Source: Solimicrobium sp043758755 (GTDB lineage Bacteria > Pseudomonadota > Gammaproteobacteria > Burkholderiales > Burkholderiaceae_D). Taken from it: DNA of 64,000 nt. Shown in pieces: positions 25,303-33,226 of the stretch (position 1 is the stretch's first letter; every line of letters starts with the position of its first letter). The notes under the pieces were generated by a model. That model had not been told where the DNA came from and did no database searches. It saw nothing but the letters and a program-made list of their open reading frames with translations. The stretch is from positions 62,001 to 126,000 of the forward strand of contig JAYVMW010000017.1 in assembly GCA_043758755.1 (NCBI GenBank), given 5' to 3'. The translations under genes were made by a program, and so were the position numbers.

Positions 25303-26844
25303 TTATTTTACGGATTGAGACAGAGACTGCCGGTACGCGATGGAAAATTTTTCCAGCCACTCCCGGTGTCCCATCAGTTGACCTGCCAGTTCTTTTTCAG
25401 TGAGTCTGATCCGTTCCATTTCCCGCGCAAAATACTGCACCTCATAGTCGGTCATGGCTTTGGGACTGGTGTGGAATTTCATGCCATACAGGACATACAG
25501 AAAATTATCCACACTGAACAAATCGAAGCGGCTGAAGAAATCCGATTTTTTTGGGGAATTGGCGCGCCAAATCGCCAGTCGCTCGGACAGCGTGTCGGAC
25601 AGTTCTGCATCAGTGGTGGCAGCATGCCAGAATTCCGAGTCGCGCCGGTCTGAAATAAAGTAATGCATCTGCACAAAATCAATCACGCGTTCCCAAGCGT
25701 AGGCAACCACTTTATTGCAGTAGCCCGCGGCAACTGACATCGTTTCTTTTTCGACTGCAAAATTTCGGGCAAACAGTTCCGCGCAAAAATCGGTCACGAA
25801 GATCGAGGTTGCTTCAAGTGGCTCAACAAAGCCATGCGCCAGGCCAAGCGCAACCGCATTTTTAAACCAAAATTTTTCCCGATATCCCATGCGCATGGGA
25901 ATCTTACGTGGCGAAATGTCGCCTGCATCCACCTTCAGATAAGTCGCCATGTTTTCGATTGCGCGCTCCTCGCTCATGTGATTGCTTGAATACACAAAAC
26001 CGACACCACGCCGGTTGGTCAGTGGAATATCCCAAATCCATCCAGCCGAGTGCGCAGTAGCCAGTGTATAGGGTGCAATTTCAGCTCCGCCCTCAGTGGG
26101 AAGTTGTAGCGCCAGCGCGGTATCAGTCAGAAGCTGCCGGGATTTTTCGATAAAAGGAACCTGAAATATTTTTCCCAGAATCAGAGCATGAAAACCGGAA
26201 CAGTCTACATAGAAATCATATTCAAGCTGCTCGCCGTCCTTGGTAACAAGACTGGCAACTTCACCGCTTTCATTTAATCTGGCATCCACTATCGTTGCCG
26301 ACTTACGCATCACCCGCAACTTTTCACAGGCGTTTTTTGCCAGTAACTGCCCAAACTTCACCGCATTGAAATGGTAGGCGTAATTGACGGCGCCTTCATA
26401 GGGCGGGGATGACATTTTCTTGGGTGACTTCATGGCCTCGGCCAGAGCGACAACCTCGGACACGTCAGAAAAATTCATGGTGTCGGCATGGTTCAGATAC
26501 AGCGCGGTTATATCAGTGCCACCAGGGAAAGGCGAGGAAAATGGATGGTAATAACTGTTGTCCGGTGTGCCCGCGACCGGCGCCATCCAGTCGGCAAATT
26601 TGATTCCATTTTTAAAAGTGGCGTCGCAGGTGGCAAGCATGTCAGCCTCGGAAATGCCAAACTTCATCAGCGACTTCTTGATATGAGGAACCGTACCTTC
26701 ACCGACGCCAATAATGCCGATTTCCGGCGACTCAATGACGGTAATGGTAATGTCAGTTTCAGCGCTGAGCTCCACCGCCAGATGATTTGCTGCCAGCCAT
26801 CCGGCAGTGCCACCACCAATAATCGCAATATTCTTCACTTTCAT
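25303..26844 (-). CDS. Flavin-dependent tryptophan-halogenase family protein
   Basis: A 513-residue protein of the FAD halogenase family. The N-terminus has GGGTAGW (residues 10-16) and GVGEGTVPHI (46-55). K78 in ATFKNGIKF aligns with the catalytic lysine of PrnA/RebH, and W269xW271xIP (WIWDIP) is the halogenase signature that separates these from monooxygenases. E344 of PLEATS matches the active-site Glu, but the Ser that follows in PrnA is Ala. I start at the ATG at 26844, since the Rossmann strand begins there; an earlier start would add 23 hydrophobic residues. It is divergent from the GlcNAc kinase across an operator. A flavin reductase is not encoded nearby. Confidence 0.88.
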   Translation of the reverse strand: MKVKNIAIIGGGTAGWLAANHLAVELSAETDITITVIESPEIGIIGVGEGTVPHIKKSLMKFGISEADMLATCDATFKNGIKFADWMAPVAGTPDNSYYHPFSSPFPGGTDITALYLNHADTMNFSDVSEVVALAEAMKSPKKMSSPPYEGAVNYAYHFNAVKFGQLLAKNACEKLRVMRKSATIVDARLNESGEVASLVTKDGEQLEYDFYVDCSGFHALILGKIFQVPFIEKSRQLLTDTALALQLPTEGGAEIAPYTLATAHSAGWIWDIPLTNRRGVGFVYSSNHMSEERAIENMATYLKVDAGDISPRKIPMRMGYREKFWFKNAVALGLAHGFVEPLEATSIFVTDFCAELFARNFAVEKETMSVAAGYCNKVVAYAWERVIDFVQMHYFISDRRDSEFWHAATTDAELSDTLSERLAIWRANSPKKSDFFSRFDLFSVDNFLYVLYGMKFHTSPKAMTDYEVQYFAREMERIRLTEKELAGQLMGHREWLEKFSIAYRQSLSQSVK

Positions 26845-26883
26845 TTTTGCCCACCAAATTAAAGTCGCTAATAAAAATCTTAC

Positions 26884-26931
26884 AATACCACTTAAATACC
26901 TATTGACAGTCACTATACAACATAATAGAGT
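26884..26931 (+). promoter_or_regulatory. nag operator and promoter, copy B (drives GlcNAc kinase operon)
   Basis: AATACCACTTAAATACCT, one base, then TTGACA (-35, 26903-26908), a 17-base spacer and TAGAGT (-10, 26926-26931). The gene start at 27005 is about 75 bases downstream. The site lies 40 bases before the halogenase start on the other strand, so a bound repressor could also affect that gene. Confidence 0.72.
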
Positions 26932-27004
26932 GGGTCATATCAGGTATGCAAATGAAATTTAATGCAGCGCCTATCGATGTTTTCAGGAATATAAAAGATT
27001 CAGC

Positions 27005-27895
27005 ATGACGGACAAAATCAACTATTTAATCGGTGTCGATGGCGGTGGTACCGGTACCCGTGTTTTGGTAACTGATCCGACTGGTATTGAACTGGCGCGT
27101 GGTTCTGCCGGCGCCTCCGGCTTACGCAATGGCAGCGATTTTGCCTGGAATTCAATTTTAAATGCGATCAATGGCGCATTTCAATCCCTGAACCAGTCGC
27201 GTCCTGAATTGGAAGTCATGGCAATCGGCCTGGGGCTGGCCGGTGTCCACAACAAACAGTGGGCCAACCATTTCATCGAAAAAAATCCTGGTTTTGCCAG
27301 CATCAGTCTGGAAACCGACGCTTTTACCACACTGCTCGGCGCGCATCAGGGTCAGGCCGGCGCCATCGTTGCGATCGGTACCGGCAGTGTCGGCGAATCG
27401 TTATCCAAAGACGGCGTGCGCTGCGAAGTCGGCGGTTGGGGCTTTCCCTGTGGTGACGAAGCCGGCGGCGCGTGGCTGGGTTTTTATGCAGTCAACCACC
27501 TGCAACAGGTGATCGATGGCAGAGCACTCGGCAGTGCTTTTTCCGATGCAGTATTTCAGCATTGCGGTGGACAGCGCGATGCCGTGTTCAGCTGGCTGGC
27601 TGCAGCAACGCAGGGCAGTTATGCACAGATTGCGCCGCTGGTGGTTCAACATGCCGCAGCACATGACAATCCGGTCGCAATCCAGATTATGAACAATGCC
27701 GCACGCGAAATCGTCAAAATTGCTACCGCGCTGGACCAGACCCTGAGCCTGCCGATTGCACTGTGCGGCGGCCTGGCGCAGTCGTATGTACCGTATCTGC
27801 CTGACACAATATTGAAACGGCTGGTTAGCCCGCATGGCGATTCCGCTGCGGGAGCTTTGCTGCTAATTAAAAAAGCAATGGAAAGTACTTCATGA
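27005..27895 (+). CDS. N-acetylglucosamine kinase, BadF/BadG/BcrA ATPase family
   Basis: A 296-residue sugar kinase of the actin-like ATPase fold. The phosphate-1 loop GVDGGGTGTRVLV (about residues 9-21), AIGLGLAG, IVAIGTGSVGES and GDEAGGAWLG are characteristic of eukaryotic-type GlcNAc kinases. It would phosphorylate imported GlcNAc to the NagA substrate GlcNAc-6-phosphate. It is first in an operon with the second gntR (4-base overlap) and a NagX-like gene. No strong ribosome site precedes the ATG. Confidence 0.87.
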   Translation: MTDKINYLIGVDGGGTGTRVLVTDPTGIELARGSAGASGLRNGSDFAWNSILNAINGAFQSLNQSRPELEVMAIGLGLAGVHNKQWANHFIEKNPGFASISLETDAFTTLLGAHQGQAGAIVAIGTGSVGESLSKDGVRCEVGGWGFPCGDEAGGAWLGFYAVNHLQQVIDGRALGSAFSDAVFQHCGGQRDAVFSWLAAATQGSYAQIAPLVVQHAAAHDNPVAIQIMNNAAREIVKIATALDQTLSLPIALCGGLAQSYVPYLPDTILKRLVSPHGDSAAGALLLIKKAMESTS

Positions 27896-28626
27896 AAAGC
27901 CTGTTAAAAGATTTCAAACCTGACGCGGCCAGTGCCACGCCGCTCTACCTGCAGTTGTCCAACAAACTCGCCACCGCCATACACAGCGGTATCTGGCAAC
28001 CCGATGAAGCCCTGCCTTCGGAACGCACTTTGTCTGAACAATTGAATATCTCGCGCGTCACAGCCAGAAAGGCCATCGACATGTTGTGCGAGCGCGGTCT
28101 GCTGACCAGAAAACAGGGTTCGGGCACCTTCATTACCCCAAAACTGGAACAACCTTTATCGCGCCTGACCAACTTCAGTGAGGAATTGCGCCAGCGTGGT
28201 TTTGTGCCGGGTTCGCAGTGGTTATCGCGTGAAACCGGGATTGCCGCGCCGGAAGAAATTCTGTCGCTGGGCCTGTCACCCAACACCCTGGTGTCACGCC
28301 TGAAACGGCTGCGCACGGCCGACAATGTCGTCATGGCCATCGAAAATACCACGGTGCCGGCGCAATACCTGCCCAACCCGAAGCTGGTCACGGACAGCCT
28401 GTATGGTTTTCTGGAAGCACAGGGCGCTGCACCAACGCGCGCCCTGCAACATATCCGGGCCGTGAATGCCACGGCCGAACAGGCCAAACTGGCCGGCATC
28501 AAAAATGGCGCTGCCATGCTGTTCATCACCCGGGTTGGCTATCACGCCAACGGCAGTGCCATCGAACTCACGCACTCGTATTGCCGCAGCGACTATTATG
28601 ATTTTGTCGCCGAGCTGTTCAGATAA
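27892..28626 (+). CDS. GntR/HutC-family regulator of the nag regulon (copy 2)
   Basis: A 244-residue paralogue of the regulator at 20312-21049, matching it from the first DFKPD to the final SDYYDFVAELFR with only scattered substitutions. The recognition helix region differs little (SEQLNISRVTAR against SDQLHISRVTAR). Both copies should therefore read the same operator. Differences cluster in the UTRA domain, for example LEAQGAAPTRAL versus LEAGDCAPVRAL, which could alter ligand response. The gene overlaps the kinase stop and is followed 23 bases later by the NagX-like gene. Confidence 0.92.
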   Translation: MKSLLKDFKPDAASATPLYLQLSNKLATAIHSGIWQPDEALPSERTLSEQLNISRVTARKAIDMLCERGLLTRKQGSGTFITPKLEQPLSRLTNFSEELRQRGFVPGSQWLSRETGIAAPEEILSLGLSPNTLVSRLKRLRTADNVVMAIENTTVPAQYLPNPKLVTDSLYGFLEAQGAAPTRALQHIRAVNATAEQAKLAGIKNGAAMLFITRVGYHANGSAIELTHSYCRSDYYDFVAELFR

Positions 28627-28649
28627 CCCTACCATTTTCATTTAAACCC

Positions 28650-29714
28650 ATGGCCCGATTTTCTTCGATTGACGCGCTGCGCGGACTCACCGTGGCCGGT
28701 ATGTTATTGGTCAACAATGCCGGCGACTGGGATCACGTCTATGCCTGGCTGGAACACGCCGAATGGAATGGCTGCAATCCGGCCGATTTCATTTTTCCTT
28801 TTTTTCTGCTCATTGTCGGCGTGTCACTCAATCTGGCCTTCGCGGCGAAGATCGAAGCGGGAGGCAATCTGGCCCAGCTAAAAAAAACCGTCATGTTGCG
28901 CGGCGTGAGAATTATTGTACTGGGACTGATACTGAATCTGATTGCATTTTTGCTGATCGATGGCCCGGCTTTCAGATTGCCCGGTATTTTGCAGCGCATC
29001 GGCATCTGTTTCACGGCCGCAGGGCTGATCCATCTGAGCTGGCAGAACGCAAAGCTGCAATGGACTTTGATCACTGCGATTCTGCTGGGTTACTGGATGC
29101 TGCTGTGGTCCAGCGGCGGTACTGCGCCACAACTGAATCTGGCTGACCGGATTGACACGCTGCTGCTCGGCGCGCGTGCTTATCAATATGATCCCGTCAC
29201 CGGCCTGGCGCACGATCCGGAAGGCTTGCTCAGCACCCTGCCCTCGCTGGCCACAGTCCTGCTGGGAATACGCGCCGGCGATTGGCTGCGACGCGCTCAA
29301 TTAATGAAACTTCTGGCCGGGGGTGTTACGGCCGTGCTGCTGGGAGGACTCTGGGCTATGGTACTGCCACTCAATAAACAGTTGTGGACTTCGTCGTTTG
29401 TTTTGTGGACCGGCGGGTTCGGCATGCTGGCCATCGCGCTGATGCATTACCTGATCGACCAGCGCAACTGGCCTGCCATCGGAACAAGTTTCGGCATCAA
29501 TGCCATTGCGGCTTACGCCGGCTCCTGGATAGTGATCTGCATTCTGTATGGCAGCGGCGCATTCAGAGCAATTTACCCGGTCCTGTTTGAAGCGCCCTTT
29601 GCGCACAGCGTCAGTCCCGAGTTTGCTTCATTTCTGTTTGCAGTGGCTTTTACCGCTGTCTTTGCGCTGGTGATGAAAGTCATGGCAGTACGCGGCTGGC
29701 GCATTGTCATCTGA
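28650..29714 (+). CDS. NagX-like membrane protein (heparan-alpha-glucosaminide N-acetyltransferase family)
   Basis: A 354-residue polytopic membrane protein. It opens with RFSSIDALRGLTVAGMLLVNN and continues GDWDHVYAWLEHAEWNGCNPADFIFPFFL, the conserved first half of the HGSNAT/DUF5009 (NagX) family. Family members often sit in bacterial GlcNAc clusters and are thought to be sugar acetyltransferases or transport accessories; the exact activity is unsettled. The His conserved in the human enzyme is in the HAEWNG region. It is last in the kinase-gntR-nagX operon and is closed by a hairpin at 29732. Confidence 0.82.
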   Translation: MARFSSIDALRGLTVAGMLLVNNAGDWDHVYAWLEHAEWNGCNPADFIFPFFLLIVGVSLNLAFAAKIEAGGNLAQLKKTVMLRGVRIIVLGLILNLIAFLLIDGPAFRLPGILQRIGICFTAAGLIHLSWQNAKLQWTLITAILLGYWMLLWSSGGTAPQLNLADRIDTLLLGARAYQYDPVTGLAHDPEGLLSTLPSLATVLLGIRAGDWLRRAQLMKLLAGGVTAVLLGGLWAMVLPLNKQLWTSSFVLWTGGFGMLAIALMHYLIDQRNWPAIGTSFGINAIAAYAGSWIVICILYGSGAFRAIYPVLFEAPFAHSVSPEFASFLFAVAFTAVFALVMKVMAVRGWRIVI

Positions 29715-29731
29715 CGTATTTTTAGATAGAC

Positions 29732-29754
29732 AGGGTGCAATATCATTGCGCCCT
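29732..29754. terminator. Hairpin between convergent nagX-like and chitinase genes
   Basis: AGGGTGCAAT (29732-29741) and ATTGCGCCCT (29745-29754) form a 10-bp stem with one wobble pair and a 3-base loop. There is no long T-run, so it may be a weak terminator for either strand. Confidence 0.55.
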
Positions 29755-29765
29755 ACACGTATCTT

Positions 29766-31079
29766 TTAGCGCAGCTCAAACATCGCTTTGCTCAGTGAGA
29801 ACGCCGCATCATCCTGATCCAGCGACCACGACATCATGCCGCCCAGTTTCAACTTGCGGGCGTACAGCACTTTTTCATGCACTACCTGCGCATCGTCGAA
29901 AGTCCAGAAAGTGCCGTTATCGTAAGTCCACAACTGGCGCGTGAGTGGATGATAGAATTTGCTCAGCGTTTTTTTTGAAAGATGCGCATAACTGTCCGCG
30001 CCGGGTTCTGAACCCGATTCCGGCACCGCCGGTCCAGCTGCGTGCTGGTACAGACCGTTATTATCTGGATTCACGCCACGCCATCCTCGTCCGTACAGTG
30101 GAATGCCCATGACGATTTTCCGGCTCGGTACGCCGGCTTTGAGCAATCGTTTTATATCGGCGTCGACAGATGGTTTTTCCGGATCGGGGTCGACCGGATC
30201 AGAAAATAGGTTGGACTGAAAACTGGCAGGTCCGTTGTTATCCCAGGCACCGTGGAAATCATAGGTCATCAGATTGATCCAGTTCAGATATCTGACATAA
30301 CTGGCCGGATCGGTATACACCACGTTTTTTCTGCTGCCGTTAATGGCCGCCGTCAAATAGTATTGTTTGCCGTTCTGCCGACTGGCTTCATCGAGCTGCT
30401 TTCTGAATTCAGCCAGCAGCAACGTGTAATTGCGCCGGTCATTTTTACTTACCGTGTTGTACGACATACCTTTGAGACCCGGATGTTCCCAGTCAATGTC
30501 AAAACCGTCAAACAACCCGGCGGCCGCACCCGCACCGCCATACCCTTTCCAGAGCGGCAGGTTGCCGGTGATGTACAGATCGATGCAGGAGGCAACCAGT
30601 GTCTGGCGCAACGTTGGCGTCGCCGCAGCAGCTGAAAACCAGCGCGACCAGCTCCAGCCACCCAGTGACACCAGAACCTTCAATTGCGGGTGCAGTACTC
30701 TGATTTGCCTTATCTGATTGAAGTTACCCGCCAATAGCTGCCCTTCTTGATCGGCACTGCCATTCACTGCAGTCAGTGCGTCGAACCGGCCCGCATAATC
30801 CAGTGTGGCACGCATGCCCAGTCCTTCGTCATGATCCTCGACATCTGCGCCGCTGTTGCAACGGTAGGTTCCGTCGGGCATTTTATAAATATTTTCGAAC
30901 GCGTAATTCAGATAGGTAAACTGATCAGTCACGCCCGATTGCTCAAGCTGCTTCAGAGTGAAGCCGTTAGCTTTGCTCCATGCAGGGTAATAGGATCCGA
31001 TTTCTGCAGCACTGACTGCATTGGCGCAAATAAACATCAGTATCAGCTTTGCCGTCGCTTTTTTCAGTCCCGCTTTCAA
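29766..31079 (-). CDS. Secreted chitinase, glycoside hydrolase family 18
   Basis: A 437-residue secreted enzyme. The signal peptide (about 1-25, ending VSAA) precedes EIGSYYPAWSKANGF. The GH18 catalytic motif DxxDxDxE is intact as DGFDIDWE, with the acid/base Glu at residue 198. The other expected segments are present: LVSLGGWSWSRWF, NLMTYDFHGAWD and IVMGIPLYGRGW. The C-terminal MMSWSLDQDD is also typical. A CBM is not visible, so it is a single catalytic domain. It would release chito-oligomers for the TonB receptor and nag genes on either side. It has its own upstream region without the shared operator. Confidence 0.93.
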   Translation of the reverse strand: MKAGLKKATAKLILMFICANAVSAAEIGSYYPAWSKANGFTLKQLEQSGVTDQFTYLNYAFENIYKMPDGTYRCNSGADVEDHDEGLGMRATLDYAGRFDALTAVNGSADQEGQLLAGNFNQIRQIRVLHPQLKVLVSLGGWSWSRWFSAAAATPTLRQTLVASCIDLYITGNLPLWKGYGGAGAAAGLFDGFDIDWEHPGLKGMSYNTVSKNDRRNYTLLLAEFRKQLDEASRQNGKQYYLTAAINGSRKNVVYTDPASYVRYLNWINLMTYDFHGAWDNNGPASFQSNLFSDPVDPDPEKPSVDADIKRLLKAGVPSRKIVMGIPLYGRGWRGVNPDNNGLYQHAAGPAVPESGSEPGADSYAHLSKKTLSKFYHPLTRQLWTYDNGTFWTFDDAQVVHEKVLYARKLKLGGMMSWSLDQDDAAFSLSKAMFELR

Positions 31080-31160
31080 TTGAATTTCTCCAGTGTTCGA
31101 ATTATTTTTTTGAAAGGTGACTGTACCACAGCCTCACAGTACAAGGAGAAGTCGCGACCT

Positions 31161-31637
31161 TCATTCAAGCTGCAAAATGCTGTTGCAGCCATTCTTGATG
31201 GTGCTTAGAACGACCGAGCTGTTGATTCGCTTAATGCACGCATGTGGCCTTAGCCTGTGTTCCAAAAATTGATGGAAGTCTGCGGCCGTTTTGGTGGCAA
31301 CCTGCAGCACGTAATTGAAATCACCGACCGTACTGTAAAAGCCCACAACCTGCGGCAACGTGCTGATCATTTTTTCAAATTTCTGGCTGGTATTCGGTCC
31401 GGTAATTTCTGCGTTGATCTGCACAATCGCCTGAAACTTGAATCCCAATTTCTCCCGGTCAATCAAAGCGCTGTAGCAGGTGATGATGCCACTGGCTTCC
31501 ATCTGACTTACGCGACGCCAGCACAGCGCTTCACTCAAATTTACAGCCTCGGCAATTTTGGATTTCACTGACCTGGCATTCAATTGCAACAATCGCAATA
31601 TTTTCAGGTCAATTTTGTCAATGTTATAAGGTTCCAT
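31161..31637 (-). CDS. Lrp/AsnC-family transcriptional regulator
   Basis: A 158-residue regulator with an N-terminal helix-turn-helix (about residues 6-60; DLKILRLLQLNARSVKSKIA, LCWRRVSQMEASGII) and a C-terminal RAM domain for ligand binding (VQINAEITGPN ... VVGFYSTVGDFNYVLQV). It is divergent from the ATP-grasp gene across 200 AT-rich bases, so it probably controls that gene in response to an amino acid or related metabolite. No other partner is visible, and the downstream gene on its strand is the chitinase, separated by 81 bases. Confidence 0.92.
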   Translation of the reverse strand: MEPYNIDKIDLKILRLLQLNARSVKSKIAEAVNLSEALCWRRVSQMEASGIITCYSALIDREKLGFKFQAIVQINAEITGPNTSQKFEKMISTLPQVVGFYSTVGDFNYVLQVATKTAADFHQFLEHRLRPHACIKRINSSVVLSTIKNGCNSILQLE

Positions 31638-31837
31638 GTGAAATAGTCAATTAATTGTAAATTTACCTACGAATCTTAGCCATTTTGGTCAAAATTAGCA
31701 AAGTAATTACAGCGCAGATATTGATAATAGATAGCTGGCACTGTACAAGATTAATATTTTGTAAATTCATTTAATCAATACAATTTTGCCGCAATAATTT
31801 TTCTTTGGAAACTTTTAGACCATGCAAAGGAGCTAAC

Positions 31838-33070
31838 TTGAATATCCTCATCCTGCATCGCATCCCTTATTACAAAATCAACTACCACCTGAGTATTGAC
31901 CACGAAGTCCATCAGGTGACCTATATCGGACTGGCGAAAAATCTGGAGAATCTGCCCACCCATATCCGTTACCAGACCATCGAGCGAGCCGGGGCAGGCA
32001 ATCTTGCCGACGAAGTACTTGCTGCAATTCATTCCAGGAATCTGCCGGTGGATCTGGTGATATCCCTTTCTGAAAATGAATTGACCGATGCAGCAAGGTT
32101 GCGCGAGTCGCTTGGTTTGCCGGGCGCTGGCATTAGCGAGACTCACCAAATGCGCGACCGGTTGCTCATGAAACAGCTGGTAGCACAGGACGGCATACGC
32201 GTGCCGCAGACTGTGGCGCTGGCCAGATTTGCCGCTGTCCTGAAACTGCCATGGAAGGGGAAAACGGTGCTCAGGCAGGCAAACTCGGTGGCAGGCAATA
32301 TCATCAGAATTTATGACAGTCCGGCCGATATCCTGTCGGCGATCAACCAGAAAAAAACCGGCGTTGCCCAACTGGACAAGAATCAGCTACTGCTGGATCA
32401 GTTCGAGGTAGAAGAATATATCGACGGTGATAACCTGCACTTCGATGGACTGGTCAAAGATGGCCAGATTCTCATCATGCTGGGCAGCCAGTATGTGGGT
32501 AACTGTTTTTTATATGCGCAGGGGCAGCCGCTGGGTTCAGTTCAGATTGAAACCGGTTCTGCCTACAGCAGATGGGTGCAAAAAATCATTGACGCAACCG
32601 GCATACGGCAGGGTGCATTTCATCTTGAACTGATCAGCACCGGCAAAGACAGGATATTTCTGGACATCGCCAACCGCCCCGGCGGTGCCAGTGTTGTGGA
32701 TACGTTTCGAATGGCCACCGGTATCAATCTGATTTCGGCAGAGTTGAGTTTGCAGCTGGGAGAGGAAATCGTTATGAAAGTCAGGAAAAAATCGAAGCGT
32801 TTTGGCTGGTTCATGTTTCCTGGTCACCACCTCGAACCGGGCACCTGCAAGATTACCGGACATACCGCTTTCATGAAACATCCGTACCTGCTGCGTTTCG
32901 AGCTGCTGGGCAAAACCTGCGCTGTACCGCGGGCAGTGACGTATCAGTCCGGCATAGTGCCGATATCTGGCACCATTGGCGGATCGTCGCATGACGACAT
33001 GCGCAACTGGCTGGGAAAGATGTTCAGGGAAGTTAACGTCAAATCGGTGAGCAAAATTTCCAGGACATGA
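31838..33070 (+). CDS. ATP-grasp superfamily protein, function unknown
   Basis: A 410-residue protein with an N-terminal Rossmann-like pre-grasp domain (NILILHRIPYYK) and an ATP-grasp core. The core is visible as SETHQMRDRLLMKQLVAQDG, a KTVLRQAN lysine strand, DQFEVEEYIDGDNLHFDGLV, and the metal-binding end HLELI ... IFLDIANRPGG. Relatives include amino-acid ligases and carboxylase-like enzymes, so it probably joins a carboxylate to an amine using ATP. I start at the TTG at 31838 because AAAGGAG lies 6 bases before it; no ATG fits. It is divergent from the Lrp regulator and followed by a terminator, so it is a one-gene unit. No substrate can be inferred. Confidence 0.8.
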   Translation: MNILILHRIPYYKINYHLSIDHEVHQVTYIGLAKNLENLPTHIRYQTIERAGAGNLADEVLAAIHSRNLPVDLVISLSENELTDAARLRESLGLPGAGISETHQMRDRLLMKQLVAQDGIRVPQTVALARFAAVLKLPWKGKTVLRQANSVAGNIIRIYDSPADILSAINQKKTGVAQLDKNQLLLDQFEVEEYIDGDNLHFDGLVKDGQILIMLGSQYVGNCFLYAQGQPLGSVQIETGSAYSRWVQKIIDATGIRQGAFHLELISTGKDRIFLDIANRPGGASVVDTFRMATGINLISAELSLQLGEEIVMKVRKKSKRFGWFMFPGHHLEPGTCKITGHTAFMKHPYLLRFELLGKTCAVPRAVTYQSGIVPISGTIGGSSHDDMRNWLGKMFREVNVKSVSKISRT

Positions 33071-33092
33071 ACACAGATTCAATCTGTCTGAA

Positions 33093-33130
33093 AAAAATGC
33101 AGGGGGCAGCAACTGGCCCCTGTATTTTTT
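33093..33130 (+). terminator. Intrinsic terminator after the ATP-grasp gene
   Basis: CAGGGG (33100-33105) pairs with CCCCTG (33117-33122), extended by inner GC pairs, with an A-run before and TATTTTTT after. A separate small palindrome ACAGATTCAATCTGT lies at 33073-33087. Confidence 0.75.
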
Positions 33131-33226
33131 CCCGGAATCAGGCAGGGATTGCAGAAAAAATCGCTCAGATTCACGCAGTTTTTAAGCATATAATTCAACC
33201 TTGCAATTAATTCACCCCGCCCGACA

